Assembly (NCBI RefSeq): GCF_036178145.1 | Contig: NZ_CP108067.1 | Coordinates: 5,456,001-5,520,000, forward strand | DNA: 64,000 bases | Direction of reading: 5' to 3' | Source of the DNA: Streptomyces sp. NBC_00273 | GTDB lineage: Bacteria; Actinomycetota; Actinomycetes; Streptomycetales; Streptomycetaceae | Shown: one piece after another, positions 43,670-53,271 of the stretch | Numbering within the stretch: the first letter of the stretch is position 1 | Layout of the letters: the number at the start of each line of letters is the position of its first letter | Program-made: the position numbers and the translations under genes | The notes under the pieces: generated by a model | Databases searched by the model: none | Seen by the model: only the letters and a program-made list of their open reading frames with translations | What the model was told of the DNA's origin: nothing

Positions 43670-44227
43670 ATGGGCGCGACCCGCACACCGCGCGGAAAGT
43701 GGATCGAGGAGGGGTTGCGGGCGCTCGCCGCCGGCGGCCCCGAGGCCGTCCGCGTCGAGGCGCTGGCGCAGGCGCTCGGCGTCAGCAAGGGCGGCTTCTA
43801 CGGGTACTTCGGCAGCCGGGGCGCGCTGCTCACCGAGATGCTCGACACCTGGGAGCACGAGGTCGCCGAGGCCGTGATCGAGCAGGTCGAGAGCGGCGGG
43901 GGCGACGAGCGGGCCAAGCTGGAGCGGCTGTTCGCGATCGCCTCGACGGCCGACGGGCCGATCAGGGGCACCACGGCCGACCTCGCGATCCGCGACTGGG
44001 CCAGGCGCGACGAGGACGTCGCGCGGCGGCTGCGGCGCACCGACAACCGGCGCATGGAGTACCTGCGTTCGCTGTTCCGGGCCATCTGCACCGACGAGGA
44101 CGACGTCGAGGTCCGCTGCCTGCTGGCCTACTCGCTGCGGATCGGCGAGCACTTCATCCACGTCGACCACGGCGGTCGCACGCACGCGGAGGTCATGGGG
44201 CTGACCCGCGACTGGCTGCTGAGGTAG
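43670..44227 (+). CDS. TetR-family regulator
   Basis: This 185-residue regulator has an N-terminal HTH (VRVEALAQALGVSKGGFYGY, about 26-45) and a helical C-terminal domain. GAGGAGGAG precedes ATG 43670. It is divergent from DUF2867 with two matching operators between, indicating auto- and cross-repression. The inducer is unknown. Confidence 0.92.
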   Translation: MGATRTPRGKWIEEGLRALAAGGPEAVRVEALAQALGVSKGGFYGYFGSRGALLTEMLDTWEHEVAEAVIEQVESGGGDERAKLERLFAIASTADGPIRGTTADLAIRDWARRDEDVARRLRRTDNRRMEYLRSLFRAICTDEDDVEVRCLLAYSLRIGEHFIHVDHGGRTHAEVMGLTRDWLLR

Positions 44228-44243
44228 GCGCCGGACGGCGCGC

Positions 44244-44729
44244 CTAGTCGTCGAAGGTCTTGAACGTGACGGCGGCGCTGTCCGCGCCCTCCCACAGGAC
44301 CTCGACGGTCACCTTGTCGATCCCGCCGTTCCCGTAGTTGGGCGAGCGCGGGTAGTCGAGGCCGAGCCGGAGCCCGTACGCGTCCTCGGTCGCCCGGCCG
44401 TAGCCGTCGGTCGGCGTGGTCGGGTAGCGCGGTGCGGGGTGGGAGTCGATCCAGGCCGGGACGTCCGAGCGGGGCATGCGGAACGTTCCCGACCACTGGC
44501 TGGGCCAGGCCGGGTCGTCGATCTCCAGGCATTCCTGGCGCTCCGCGCGGGGCGGCAGCTTCCAGCCGACCGCCGTCATGGCCTTCCCGCACTCCGTGGC
44601 GCGCGTCTCCGTCTCGCCCGCGTGGTCGATCGCGTAGAGGAGTCCGCAGAACCAGACCAGTGCGGGCACCTCCACCACGGCCACGAAGAGGACCGCCAGG
44701 GCGATCATCCATTTCGTCTTTCGCGGCAC
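44244..44729 (-). CDS. Membrane-anchored hypothetical protein
   Basis: The 161-residue protein has an N-terminal TM helix (MIALAVLFVAVVEVPALVWFC). The outer domain contains Cys residues (ATECGKAM, RQECLEID) and a Tyr/Pro/Asp-rich centre. It ends 16 nt from the convergent tetR gene. No family is recognised. Start ATG 44729. Confidence 0.72.
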   Translation of the reverse strand: MPRKTKWMIALAVLFVAVVEVPALVWFCGLLYAIDHAGETETRATECGKAMTAVGWKLPPRAERQECLEIDDPAWPSQWSGTFRMPRSDVPAWIDSHPAPRYPTTPTDGYGRATEDAYGLRLGLDYPRSPNYGNGGIDKVTVEVLWEGADSAAVTFKTFDD

Positions 44730-44812
44730 GCTACCCCCAAGACCGATTCGAACGCGTTCAGGATCTAGGACGGGCAGGTGACCACGGCGGTTCCGCGCGC
44801 ACGCATGCGAAA

Positions 44813-44844
44813 GGGCCCCGGCCGAGGGAACTCGGACGGGGCCC
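44813..44844 (-). terminator. Hairpin downstream of the CxC-rich peptide gene
   Basis: GGGCCCCGGCCGAG (44813-44826) and CTCGGACGGGGCCC (44831-44844) form a 14-bp stem with one mismatch and a GGAA loop, 33 nt beyond the stop of the peptide gene. Confidence 0.75.
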
Positions 44845-44876
44845 GTCGTGCACGTACGTGGAGCCGGTGGAGGCGG

Positions 44877-45026
44877 TCAGCCGCCGCACTGGCAGGGGGC
44901 GCCGGACTGGCAGCCGCAGCCGCAGCCGGAGCCGCACCCGCAGGCCGCGAGCAGCGGTAGCCGCAGCGGCTCCGGCCTCGGCGGCTGCTCCTGCTCCGGG
45001 GTGATGGGGACGGGGGAATCGGGCAT
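44877..45026 (-). CDS. 49-residue cysteine-rich (CxC repeat) peptide
   Basis: A small gene with strong signals: GAGGAGG four bases before ATG 45026, and a terminator after the stop. The N-terminal half is acidic and Pro-rich (MPDSPVPITPEQEQPPRPEP). It is followed by LRLPLLAACGCGSGCGCGCQ and SGAPCQCGG. Seven or so Cys in CxC pairs resemble metallothionein-type metal ligands, or a precursor peptide to be modified. A truncated copy lies at 40940-41008. It is upstream of phoU on the same strand direction. I do not know a named family. Confidence 0.75.
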   Translation of the reverse strand: MPDSPVPITPEQEQPPRPEPLRLPLLAACGCGSGCGCGCQSGAPCQCGG

Positions 45027-45234
45027 GGTTCCTCCTCGAAGGGGCGGTGCCCCGTGGCATACGGGACTTCGTACGACGACCGCCCTCGCCCTCATTCATG
45101 CCCAGCGGTACCGGCGCGTCAACGGCGCATTGGGGCTCGGTGCGGCCTGCGGTCCCGATGCCTCGGTGCGGCCTGCGGTACCGAGGCCCTCGTCCGGATC
45201 CTCCGCTTCGGGACCCCCGCTTCCGGCGCCGGTG

Positions 45235-45912
45235 TCAGACGCCCTCGACCTGGGTCGGCTGCTGGAGGTCGTCCGCGTGCTCACCCGTCACCAGGTAGAC
45301 CACGCGCTTGGCCACCGAAACCGCGTGGTCCGCGAAGCGCTCGTAGTAGCGGCCCAGCAGGGTCACGTCCACGGCCGTCTCGATGCCGTGCTTCCACCGG
45401 TCGTCCATCAGGTGCTGGAACAGCGTGCGGTGCAGCTGGTCCATCTCGTCGTCGTCCTGCTCCAGCTGGAGGGCGAGGTCGACGTCCTTCGTGATGATCA
45501 CCTCGGCGGCCTTCGCCATCAGGCGCTGCGCGAGCTGTCCCATCTCCAGGATGGTGGCGTGCAGGTCCCGCGGCACGGCCCGGTCCGGGAAGCGCAGCCG
45601 GGCGAGCTTGGCCACGTGCTGGGCGAGGTCACCGCTGCGCTCCAGGTCGGCGCTCATCCGCAGGGAGGTCACGACGATGCGCAGGTCGGTGGCGACCGGC
45701 TGCTGACGGGCCAGCAGGGCGATGGCGCGGGCCTCCAGGTCGTGCTGGAGGTCGTCGACCTTCTGGTCGGCGGCGATGACGCTCTCGGCGAGCTTCAGGT
45801 CGGCGTCGAGCATGGACGTCGTGGCCCGCCCGATCGCGGAGCCGACGAGCCGGGCCATCTCGACCAGGCCTTCTCCGATCGAGTCCAGTTCCTCGTGGTA
45901 CGCGTCGCGCAT
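45235..45912 (-). CDS. phoU: PhoU, phosphate-signalling regulator
   Basis: The 225-residue PhoU has two three-helix bundles with metal-binding acidic clusters (RDAYHEELDSIGEGLVEMARL, LRMSADLERSGDLAQHVAKLARL, VTLLGRYYERFADHAVSVAKRV). PhoU links the Pst transporter to PhoR and keeps the Pho regulon off in high phosphate. It is divergent from phoR-phoP, with a PHO box in between, as in S. coelicolor. No pst genes are in the window. Confidence 0.96.
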   Translation of the reverse strand: MRDAYHEELDSIGEGLVEMARLVGSAIGRATTSMLDADLKLAESVIAADQKVDDLQHDLEARAIALLARQQPVATDLRIVVTSLRMSADLERSGDLAQHVAKLARLRFPDRAVPRDLHATILEMGQLAQRLMAKAAEVIITKDVDLALQLEQDDDEMDQLHRTLFQHLMDDRWKHGIETAVDVTLLGRYYERFADHAVSVAKRVVYLVTGEHADDLQQPTQVEGV

Positions 45913-46027
45913 GTCTCGTGTCCCTCTCTCGACCTACTGCTCACTGCAAGTACTGCCCGGGGCGGGCCGGGGCGGCCAGCGGCCCCACGGTGCCACGGTG
46001 AGCCGCAAACGCGTCCGACTCCGGCAC

Positions 46028-46060
46028 CACAAGTGAATCAACCCCGTCGCCAGGGTGAAC
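46028..46060 (-). promoter_or_regulatory. PHO box in the phoU/phoR intergenic region
   Basis: Read on the minus strand, GTTCACCCTGG (46060-46050) is followed by an 11-nt spacer unit and ATTCACTTGTG (46038-46028), three consecutive 11-nt units. This fits the PhoP direct-repeat box, placed to control both phoU and the divergent phoRP. Confidence 0.75.
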
Positions 46061-46133
46061 TCTGGGCGACGACTGTTCGAGGTGCCACCCGAACGGCTGT
46101 GGAAGTGTCGTCGTGCCTGCTTAACCTGGATCC

Positions 46134-47333
46134 ATGGACGTGAACGCGGCGGTCGCCGCAGCTGCAGCGATCGCCGGTCTTTGCACCGGTGTGATCGCGA
46201 TGCTGGCGTTCCGCTGGAGCGAGCGCGACCAGGCCCGCCCCACCCGGAGCTCCATGCGCCCCGACCTCAACGCGGTGCTGCCGCCCGGAGTGGACACGGT
46301 CCTCTCCGTGCTGCGCTCCTCGGCGGTCGTACTGGACGAGGGCGACGCGGTGGTCAAGGCCAGCTCGGCGGCGTACGCCCTCGGCCTGGTCCGCGGCGGC
46401 AAGCTCGCCGTGGAGCCGATGCTCCACATGGCCCGCGACACCCGCCGCGACGGGGAGATACGGCAGGTGGAGCTCGACCTGCCCCGGCGCGGCACCGGCC
46501 GGGGAGAGGCCCTCGCGGTCTCGGCGCGCGTCGCCCCGCTCGGCTCCCGCCTGGTGCTCCTCCTGGTCGAGGACCTCACCGAGGCCCGCCGCATCGAGGC
46601 CGTACGCCGCGACTTCGTGGCCAACGTGTCCCACGAGCTGAAGACCCCGGTCGGAGCGATCTCCCTGCTGTCCGAGGCCGTCATGGACGCCGCGGACGAC
46701 CCCGAGGCGGTCAGCCGCTTCGCGGGCCGCATGCAGATCGAGTCCACCCGGCTGATCAACCTCGTGCAAGAGCTCATCGACCTCTCCCGGGTGCAGAATG
46801 ACGACCCGCTGGAGGACGCCGAGCCCGTGCGCGTGGACACGCTGGTCGCCGAGGCCATAGACCGCTGCCGCCACACGGCGTCCTCGAAGCAGATCACCAT
46901 GGCCGCGGGCGGCACCGCCGACCTGCGGGTATGTGGCAACCGCGGGCAGCTCGCCGCCGCCCTCGGAAACCTGGTCGAGAACGCCGTCAACTACAGCCCC
47001 GCCCGCACCCGCGTCGGCATCGCCGGACGCAAGGTGACGGCTCCTGGGGGAGACTTGATCGAGATCGCCGTGACCGACCAGGGCATCGGCATCCCGGAAA
47101 AGGACCGCGAGCGCATCTTCGAGCGCTTCTACCGCGTGGACCCGGCCCGCTCCCGCGCCACGGGAGGAACGGGCCTCGGCCTTGCGATCGTGAAGCACGT
47201 GGCGGCCTCGCACGGCGGGGAGGTGTCGGTATGGAGCTCGGAGGGCCAGGGTTCCACGTTCACCCTGCGACTCCCTGAAGCAGCCGCCACGGCCCCGGCG
47301 GCGGCCCCCCGCACCCACCCGACCCCTGCCTGA
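46134..47333 (+). CDS. phoR: PhoR, phosphate-responsive sensor kinase
   Basis: This 399-residue kinase has one N-terminal TM segment (AAVAAAAAIAGLCTGVIAMLAF), a PAS-like region (about 50-150) and the H-box ANVSHELKTPVG (His167). ATPase boxes NLVENAVNY, DQGIGIP and GGTGLGLAIVKH follow. It phosphorylates PhoP under phosphate limitation. It is followed by phoP 41 nt later. The C-terminal tail is Ala/Pro-rich. Confidence 0.96.
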   Translation: MDVNAAVAAAAAIAGLCTGVIAMLAFRWSERDQARPTRSSMRPDLNAVLPPGVDTVLSVLRSSAVVLDEGDAVVKASSAAYALGLVRGGKLAVEPMLHMARDTRRDGEIRQVELDLPRRGTGRGEALAVSARVAPLGSRLVLLLVEDLTEARRIEAVRRDFVANVSHELKTPVGAISLLSEAVMDAADDPEAVSRFAGRMQIESTRLINLVQELIDLSRVQNDDPLEDAEPVRVDTLVAEAIDRCRHTASSKQITMAAGGTADLRVCGNRGQLAAALGNLVENAVNYSPARTRVGIAGRKVTAPGGDLIEIAVTDQGIGIPEKDRERIFERFYRVDPARSRATGGTGLGLAIVKHVAASHGGEVSVWSSEGQGSTFTLRLPEAAATAPAAAPRTHPTPA

Positions 47334-47374
47334 CCCAGAACCGCTCCAGCCATTCCTGCCCCGGAGGTCCTTCC

Positions 47375-48055
47375 GTGACCCGAGTGCTCGTCGTCGAGGA
47401 TGAGGAATCCTTCAGCGACGCCCTGTCCTACATGCTCCGCAAGGAGGGCTTCGAGGTCGCCATCGCCGCGACCGGGCCCGACGGGTTGGACGAGTTCGAG
47501 CGCAACGGCGCCGACCTCGTCCTCCTCGACCTGATGCTCCCCGGCCTGCCCGGCACGGAGGTCTGTCGGCAGCTGCGCGGCCGCTCCAACGTCCCCGTGA
47601 TCATGGTGACCGCCAAGGACAGCGAGATCGACAAGGTCGTCGGGCTGGAGATAGGAGCAGATGACTACGTCACGAAGCCCTTCTCCTCCCGCGAGCTGGT
47701 CGCCCGCATCCGCGCGGTCCTGCGCCGCCGCGGGGAGCCGGAAGAGGTCACCCCGGCGGCCCTGGAGGCCGGCCCCGTACGGATGGACGTCGACCGCCAC
47801 GTGGTCACCGTCTCCGGCGGCAAGGTGGACCTCCCGCTGAAGGAGTTCGACCTGCTGGAGATGCTGCTGCGCAACGCGGGCCGCGTGCTGACCCGCATGC
47901 AGCTCATCGACCGGGTCTGGGGCGCCGACTACGTCGGAGACACCAAGACGCTGGACGTCCACGTCAAGCGCCTGCGCGCCAAGATCGAGCCGGACCCGGG
48001 CGCGCCGCGCTACCTGGTCACGGTCCGTGGCCTCGGCTACAAGTTCGAGCCGTAG
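47375..48055 (+). CDS. phoP: PhoP, phosphate response regulator
   Basis: This 226-residue OmpR-type regulator has Asp52 (LVLLDLMLP), Lys in YVTKPF, and winged helix LPLKEFDLLEMLLRNAGRVL with DVHVKRLRAKIEPDPG. It binds PHO boxes to activate pst, phoA-like and phoU genes and to repress nitrogen and antibiotic genes in streptomycetes. It ends in RGLGYKFEP. The last 23 codons recur downstream as an exact duplicate. Confidence 0.97.
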   Translation: MTRVLVVEDEESFSDALSYMLRKEGFEVAIAATGPDGLDEFERNGADLVLLDLMLPGLPGTEVCRQLRGRSNVPVIMVTAKDSEIDKVVGLEIGADDYVTKPFSSRELVARIRAVLRRRGEPEEVTPAALEAGPVRMDVDRHVVTVSGGKVDLPLKEFDLLEMLLRNAGRVLTRMQLIDRVWGADYVGDTKTLDVHVKRLRAKIEPDPGAPRYLVTVRGLGYKFEP

Positions 48056-48232
48056 GCCGACGTCGTTCGCGCGGTCCGGGGCCGGCCGGAGGTCGGCGCA
48101 GCGTCCCGAAGCCGGTGAGGCCCCCGGGCCTCACCGTGCGAGGGGCGCACGTGGAGCGGAGTTCGAGCCGGACCCGGGCGCGCCGCGCTACCTGGTCACG
48201 GTCCGTGGCCTCGGCTACAAGTTCGAGCCGTA
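47985..48232 (+). repeat. Exact 70-bp duplication of the phoP 3' end
   Basis: Bases 47985-48054 (codons for EPDPGAPRYLVTVRGLGYKF plus EP and the first stop bases) recur without any difference at 48163-48232, offset 178 bp. The second copy ends with its own TAA stop, whereas phoP uses TAG. Between the copies is a 9-bp hairpin. The absence of synonymous changes indicates a recent event. Confidence 0.92.
48114..48135 (+). terminator. Hairpin between the two phoP-terminus copies
   Basis: GGTGAGGCC (48114-48122) pairs perfectly with GGCCTCACC (48127-48135) around CCCG, 59 nt after the phoP stop. It probably terminates phoRP before the duplicate. Confidence 0.65.
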
Positions 48233-48312
48233 ATCCGTAAGCCGTAAGCCGGACCCGGACCCGGACTCCGACTCCGTTTCCGACCCCGGCCCCGGTCCTG
48301 AGGGGCGTACGG

Positions 48313-48350
48313 GAAGGGCCCCCACCCGCCGATGCGGATGGGGGCCCTTC
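48313..48350. terminator. Bidirectional hairpin between phoP and the lipoprotein gene
   Basis: GAAGGGCCCCCA (48313-48324) pairs with TGGGGGCCCTTC (48339-48350) around a 14-nt loop, 24 nt beyond the stop of the minus-strand lipoprotein gene. The remaining gap 48056-48374 holds only the duplicate terminus and a run of GGACCC-like repeats. Confidence 0.8.
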
Positions 48351-48374
48351 TCGTATGCGTACGTGGGGTCCGCG

Positions 48375-49073
48375 TCAGTGGCCGGCGCTGTGCGACGGGG
48401 AACCGGACGGCGTACCGGCGGCGGCGCCCGAGGGGGAGCCGGACGGGGTGGCACCCGCGGCCGCACCGGAGGCCCCGGCAGACGGCGAGCCCGACGGGGA
48501 GCCGGAAGGAGCGCCCGACGGCGAGCCCGAGGGGGAGCCGGACGGGGCCGCGGCCGGCGCCGCGGTCGGGCCGAACGGTGCGTACGGGCCGGTGGCCGGG
48601 ACCACGAAGGCCTCCAGCTCGACGCCGCCCGTGCTGCTCAGCTGGAAGACGACCTTCTGGACCTCGCCGTCGCGGACGGCCGCGGCTCCGTCCTCGATCA
48701 CGGCGGAGGCGTTTCCCTTGCCGCCGATCACCACGTAGCCGAGGGCCGGCACGGTGACCTTGCCGGAGCCTTCGGCCGGCTTCAGCGCAACCTTGCCCTT
48801 GCTACCCGGGAGGGTGATGCTGTCAACGGTCTCCGCCTTGGTGCCGTTGTTGAAGACCGTCGCGGAGACGACCGCGGGGCCCTTCTCGCCCTTCTGGCCC
48901 TGGGTGATCACCAGTGCGTTCTGGACCTCGATCTCGCCCTTGGTGGCGGCGGCGTTGTCCGGCTTGATCTGCAGGGTCTGCGCATCCTGGCCCGCACCGC
49001 ATGCGGCCAGCGAGGCGATCGAGAACACGATGGCGGTGGCGGCGAGGGCGCCGCGTCGAAGGCTGCGGCTCAC
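48375..49073 (-). CDS. Lipoprotein with PCuAC-like (DUF461) domain and Ser/Pro/Gly tail
   Basis: This 232-residue exported lipoprotein has a signal peptide ending in the lipobox LAAC (Cys about 25). A beta-rich domain (ALVITQGQKGEKGPAVVSAT, TVDSITLPGSKGKVAL, PALGYVVIGG) looks like the DUF461/PCuAC copper-chaperone fold, but I see no Met/His metal ligands. The last 65 residues are SPSG repeats. GTG 49073 has AAGGAG upstream. It may be a wall-spanning lipoprotein. Confidence 0.78.
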   Translation of the reverse strand: MSRSLRRGALAATAIVFSIASLAACGAGQDAQTLQIKPDNAAATKGEIEVQNALVITQGQKGEKGPAVVSATVFNNGTKAETVDSITLPGSKGKVALKPAEGSGKVTVPALGYVVIGGKGNASAVIEDGAAAVRDGEVQKVVFQLSSTGGVELEAFVVPATGPYAPFGPTAAPAAAPSGSPSGSPSGAPSGSPSGSPSAGASGAAAGATPSGSPSGAAAGTPSGSPSHSAGH

Positions 49074-49663
49074 GGCGGCGGCATCTCCTTGGACGAACGG
49101 AAGGGGCGGGTGGACGCTCGGAACGGCCGAGGTAAAGCCGCTCTAAGGGTGTGTCAGCGCGCTTAGGTTACCGAGCCGCCGCCCCGCCCCCGCACCCGAC
49201 CCTCCGCAGCGCCGCCCCCGCCCTGGCAGCGCCCCGCGATCTTGCATTCCGCAGTGCCGTTCGCCGCGCCGATCTTGTGCCGCTCGCATATCGTGCGCCG
49301 GACCCTTGTTGATCAATTCGGGGATTCCCTCGAACGGCACTTCGTGATCAATTCGGGATTGGGCCGGAACCTGCCCGGTGAGGGCTGCCGCCAGTCGGAC
49401 GGAGTAGTTCGGTTTCGCGACTCGGAACCCGGCAAAACGGGACGTACGTCACACTGATGGGGGTGCCGGGCAGGTGTAGCGTGGCCCTTTCGCCTAGTCC
49501 GCGCAGCGCCCCCGACCTGCGAAGACCCCCTTCCGGGAGCCCTCCGCAGCACGTTCGTGTCGCTGTTGTCAAGCCCCGAGATGTGCCCTGACCTGCGAAA
49601 ACGCCATTCATAACAGTCAGTTCTCGTGTTACCCTGGATAGCCACGGAAGGGGTACCTGTCAC
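49074..49663. other. 590-bp intergenic region upstream of carD
   Basis: No convincing gene is present. The segment 49240-49360 has lower GC than its surroundings and carries TGATCAATTCGGG twice (49310-49322 and 49345-49357). GACCTGCGAAGAC and GACCTGCGAAAAC occur at 49514-49526 and 49590-49602. A possible TACCCT -10 element lies at 49630-49635, 29 nt before carD. A 71-codon frame at 49242-49457 lacks coding bias. Confidence 0.5.
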
Positions 49664-50146
49664 ATGACGTTCAAGGTTGGCGACACCGTGGTCTATCCCC
49701 ATCACGGGGCCGCGCTGATCGAGGCCATTGAGACTCGTCAGATCAAAGGCGTGGACAAGACCTACTTGGTGCTCAAGGTCGCCCAGGGCGACCTGACGGT
49801 TCGTGTGCCTGCGGACAATGCGGAGTTCGTCGGCGTTCGCGACGTAGTCGGCCAGGACGGGCTGGACCGGGTCTTCGAGGTGCTTCGCGCACCGTATGCA
49901 GAAGAGCCGACGAACTGGTCCCGGCGCTACAAGGCAAATCTGGAGAAGCTCGCTTCTGGCGATGTCATCAAGGTCGCCGAAGTGGTGCGTGACCTGTGGC
50001 GTCGTGAGCGTGAGCGCGGGCTTTCCGCGGGTGAGAAGCGCATGCTCGCGAAGGCACGCCAGATTCTGGTGAGCGAGCTCGCGCTCGCTGAGAACACGAA
50101 CGAGGACAAGGCTGAGGCCCTCCTCGACGAGGTGCTCGCGTCCTGA
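49664..50146 (+). CDS. carD: CarD/CdnL-type RNA polymerase-binding regulator
   Basis: The 160-residue protein begins [20 protein letters not shown], the TRCF/RNAP-interaction domain of CarD. The C-terminal helical DNA-binding domain is [42 protein letters not shown] and so on. CarD binds the RNAP beta subunit and stabilises open complexes at rRNA and other promoters. GC bias is relaxed in this gene, as often in highly conserved genes. It precedes ispD-ispF as in other actinobacteria. Confidence 0.96.
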   Translation: MTFKVGDTVVYPHHGAALIEAIETRQIKGVDKTYLVLKVAQGDLTVRVPADNAEFVGVRDVVGQDGLDRVFEVLRAPYAEEPTNWSRRYKANLEKLASGDVIKVAEVVRDLWRRERERGLSAGEKRMLAKARQILVSELALAENTNEDKAEALLDEVLAS

Positions 50147-50200
50147 CGCGAGTCGCCGTGCACCATGTGGTGCGCAGCTTGCCGCGGTGCCCGATGACAA

Positions 50201-50222
50201 GGTCTCTCCTCCACGAGAGGCC
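50201..50222 (+). terminator. Weak hairpin after carD
   Basis: GGTCTCTC (50201-50208) and GAGAGGCC (50215-50222) can pair with one G-T pair around CTCCAC. It lies 54 nt after the carD stop in the 271-bp gap before ispD, which otherwise shows no gene. Confidence 0.45.
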
Positions 50223-50417
50223 TGTTGCCGGGCGCTGCGGCATGTCTGTATCCGTACCTTTTGTCTTACTGCCTCACTGCCGCCATCGCGATGGCGTGCC
50301 GGGCCCGGGCAGCCCGCTCGACCGGTCGTCCACGGAAGGGGCGAAGGGCGTCGCACCCGGCACCCTTCAGGCCATACCCATGTCGGCCGAAGTCACAAAC
50401 CTGGCTCGGAGCTACTG

Positions 50418-51164
50418 ATGTCTGACGTAACGCGTCCCCACCGCACCGCCGCGGTGATCCCGGCCGCCGGCCGGGGGGTACGCCTCGGTCCCGGTGCCCC
50501 CAAGGCCCTGCGGGCCCTCGGCGGCACCCCGATGCTCATCCACGCCGTACGTGCGATGGCCCGCTCCCGCGCGGTCTCCCTCGTGGTGGTCGTGGCCCCG
50601 CCCGCCGAGGCCGCCGAGGTGCGCCTGTTGCTGGGCGAGCACGCACTGCCCGAGCGCACCGAGCTGCTGGTCGTTCCCGGCGGGGAGACCCGCCAGGAGT
50701 CCGTCCGCGCCGGCCTGGACGCGCTGCCGCCGGACGTCACCTCCGTGCTCATCCACGACGCGGCCCGTCCGCTCGTCCCCGTGGACACCGTGGACTCGGT
50801 CATCGAGGCCGTGCGCGACGGAGCGCCCGCCGTGGTGCCCGCGCTGCCCCTGGCCGACACCGTCAAGGAGGTCGAGCCCGGCAAGCCCGGCGAGCCCGAG
50901 CCGGTCCTCGGCACGCCCGAGCGGGCCCGGCTGCGCGCCGTGCAGACCCCGCAGGGCTTCGACCTCGCCACCCTCCAGCGGGCGCACGCCGCGATCGCCG
51001 TCGACGGCGAGGGCGCCACCGACGACGCCGGAATGGTGGAACGGCTCGGCATCACCGTCGTGGTGATCCCGGGCCACGAAGAGGCCTTCAAGGTCACCCG
51101 CCCGCTCGACCTGGTCCTCGCAGAGGCCGTACTCGCCCGCAGGAGGGCCAACGATGGCTACTAG
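50418..51164 (+). CDS. ispD: 2-C-methyl-D-erythritol 4-phosphate cytidylyltransferase
   Basis: IspD attaches CMP to MEP in the non-mevalonate isoprenoid pathway. The 248-residue protein shows [21 protein letters not shown] (CTP-binding, about 10-30), [11 protein letters not shown] (about 108) and [15 protein letters not shown] 50418 is chosen because it gives a normal N-terminus; upstream frames are GC artefacts. Its end overlaps ispF by 11 nt. Confidence 0.95.
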   Translation: MSDVTRPHRTAAVIPAAGRGVRLGPGAPKALRALGGTPMLIHAVRAMARSRAVSLVVVVAPPAEAAEVRLLLGEHALPERTELLVVPGGETRQESVRAGLDALPPDVTSVLIHDAARPLVPVDTVDSVIEAVRDGAPAVVPALPLADTVKEVEPGKPGEPEPVLGTPERARLRAVQTPQGFDLATLQRAHAAIAVDGEGATDDAGMVERLGITVVVIPGHEEAFKVTRPLDLVLAEAVLARRRANDGY

Positions 51165-51675
51165 TCCCACTGGGTCGACCGTGCACGGCGCCCCGCTGAT
51201 CCCGCTCGTCGGCATCGGAACCGACGTGCACGCCTTCGAGACCGGCCGCGAGCTGTGGTGCGCCGGCCTGCTCTGGGAGGGCGAGGACGGCCTCGCCGGG
51301 CACTCCGACGGTGACGTCGCCGCCCACGCCGCCTGTGACGCGCTCTTCTCCGCCGCCGGCGTCGGCGACCTCGGCGCGCACTTCGGCACTTCCCGCCCCG
51401 AGTGGTCCGGCGCCGCCGGCGTCACCCTCCTGGCGGAGGCGGCCCGAATCGTCCGCGCCGAGGGCTTCGAGATCGGCAACATCGCCATCCAGGTGATCGG
51501 CGTACGCCCGAAGATCGGCAAGCGGCGCGAAGAAGCACAGAAGGCGCTCGCGGCCGCCGCCGGCGCCCCCGTCTCCGTGTCCGGCACCACCACCGACGGG
51601 CTGGGGCTCACCGGCCGCGCCGAGGGCCTCGCCGCCATCGCCACGGCCCTCGTGTACCGGACGAACCGGGCCTGA
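51154..51675 (+). CDS. ispF: 2-C-methyl-D-erythritol 2,4-cyclodiphosphate synthase
   Basis: IspF forms MEcPP from CDP-ME 2-phosphate. The 173-residue protein shows metal ligands Asp24-x-His26 (GIGTDVHAF) and His58 ([14 protein letters not shown]), plus [14 protein letters not shown] and [14 protein letters not shown] at the C-terminus. It has a longer N-terminus (about 16 residues) than the E. coli enzyme. Its overlap with ispD indicates coupled translation. Confidence 0.95.
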   Translation: MATSPTGSTVHGAPLIPLVGIGTDVHAFETGRELWCAGLLWEGEDGLAGHSDGDVAAHAACDALFSAAGVGDLGAHFGTSRPEWSGAAGVTLLAEAARIVRAEGFEIGNIAIQVIGVRPKIGKRREEAQKALAAAAGAPVSVSGTTTDGLGLTGRAEGLAAIATALVYRTNRA

Positions 51676-51769
51676 TCCCCCGCAGCGGCCGTACATCTTC
51701 GGCAACAAAGGTGCCCCGGGTCCCGAAAGGGTCGCGGGGCACTGCTACAGGCCCACTACCCTGGATGCC

Positions 51770-53176
<1,407 letters not shown>

Positions 53177-53271
53177 GCCCGGGCAGCTGAGCTTGGTGTG
53201 CTGCCCGGCGCTCCGGGCGGCACACTCTTCATACGTACATATCGCAGCACCAACGAAAACAGGTAGAGGTC

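Noticed and set aside
49242..49457. 71-codon plus-strand frame upstream of carD
   Set aside because: There is no ribosome-binding site, no codon bias and no recognisable motif; the two direct repeats run through it.
50158..50418. Short frames between carD and ispD
   Set aside because: They lack GC3 bias and SD signals; ispD has a clear start at 50418.
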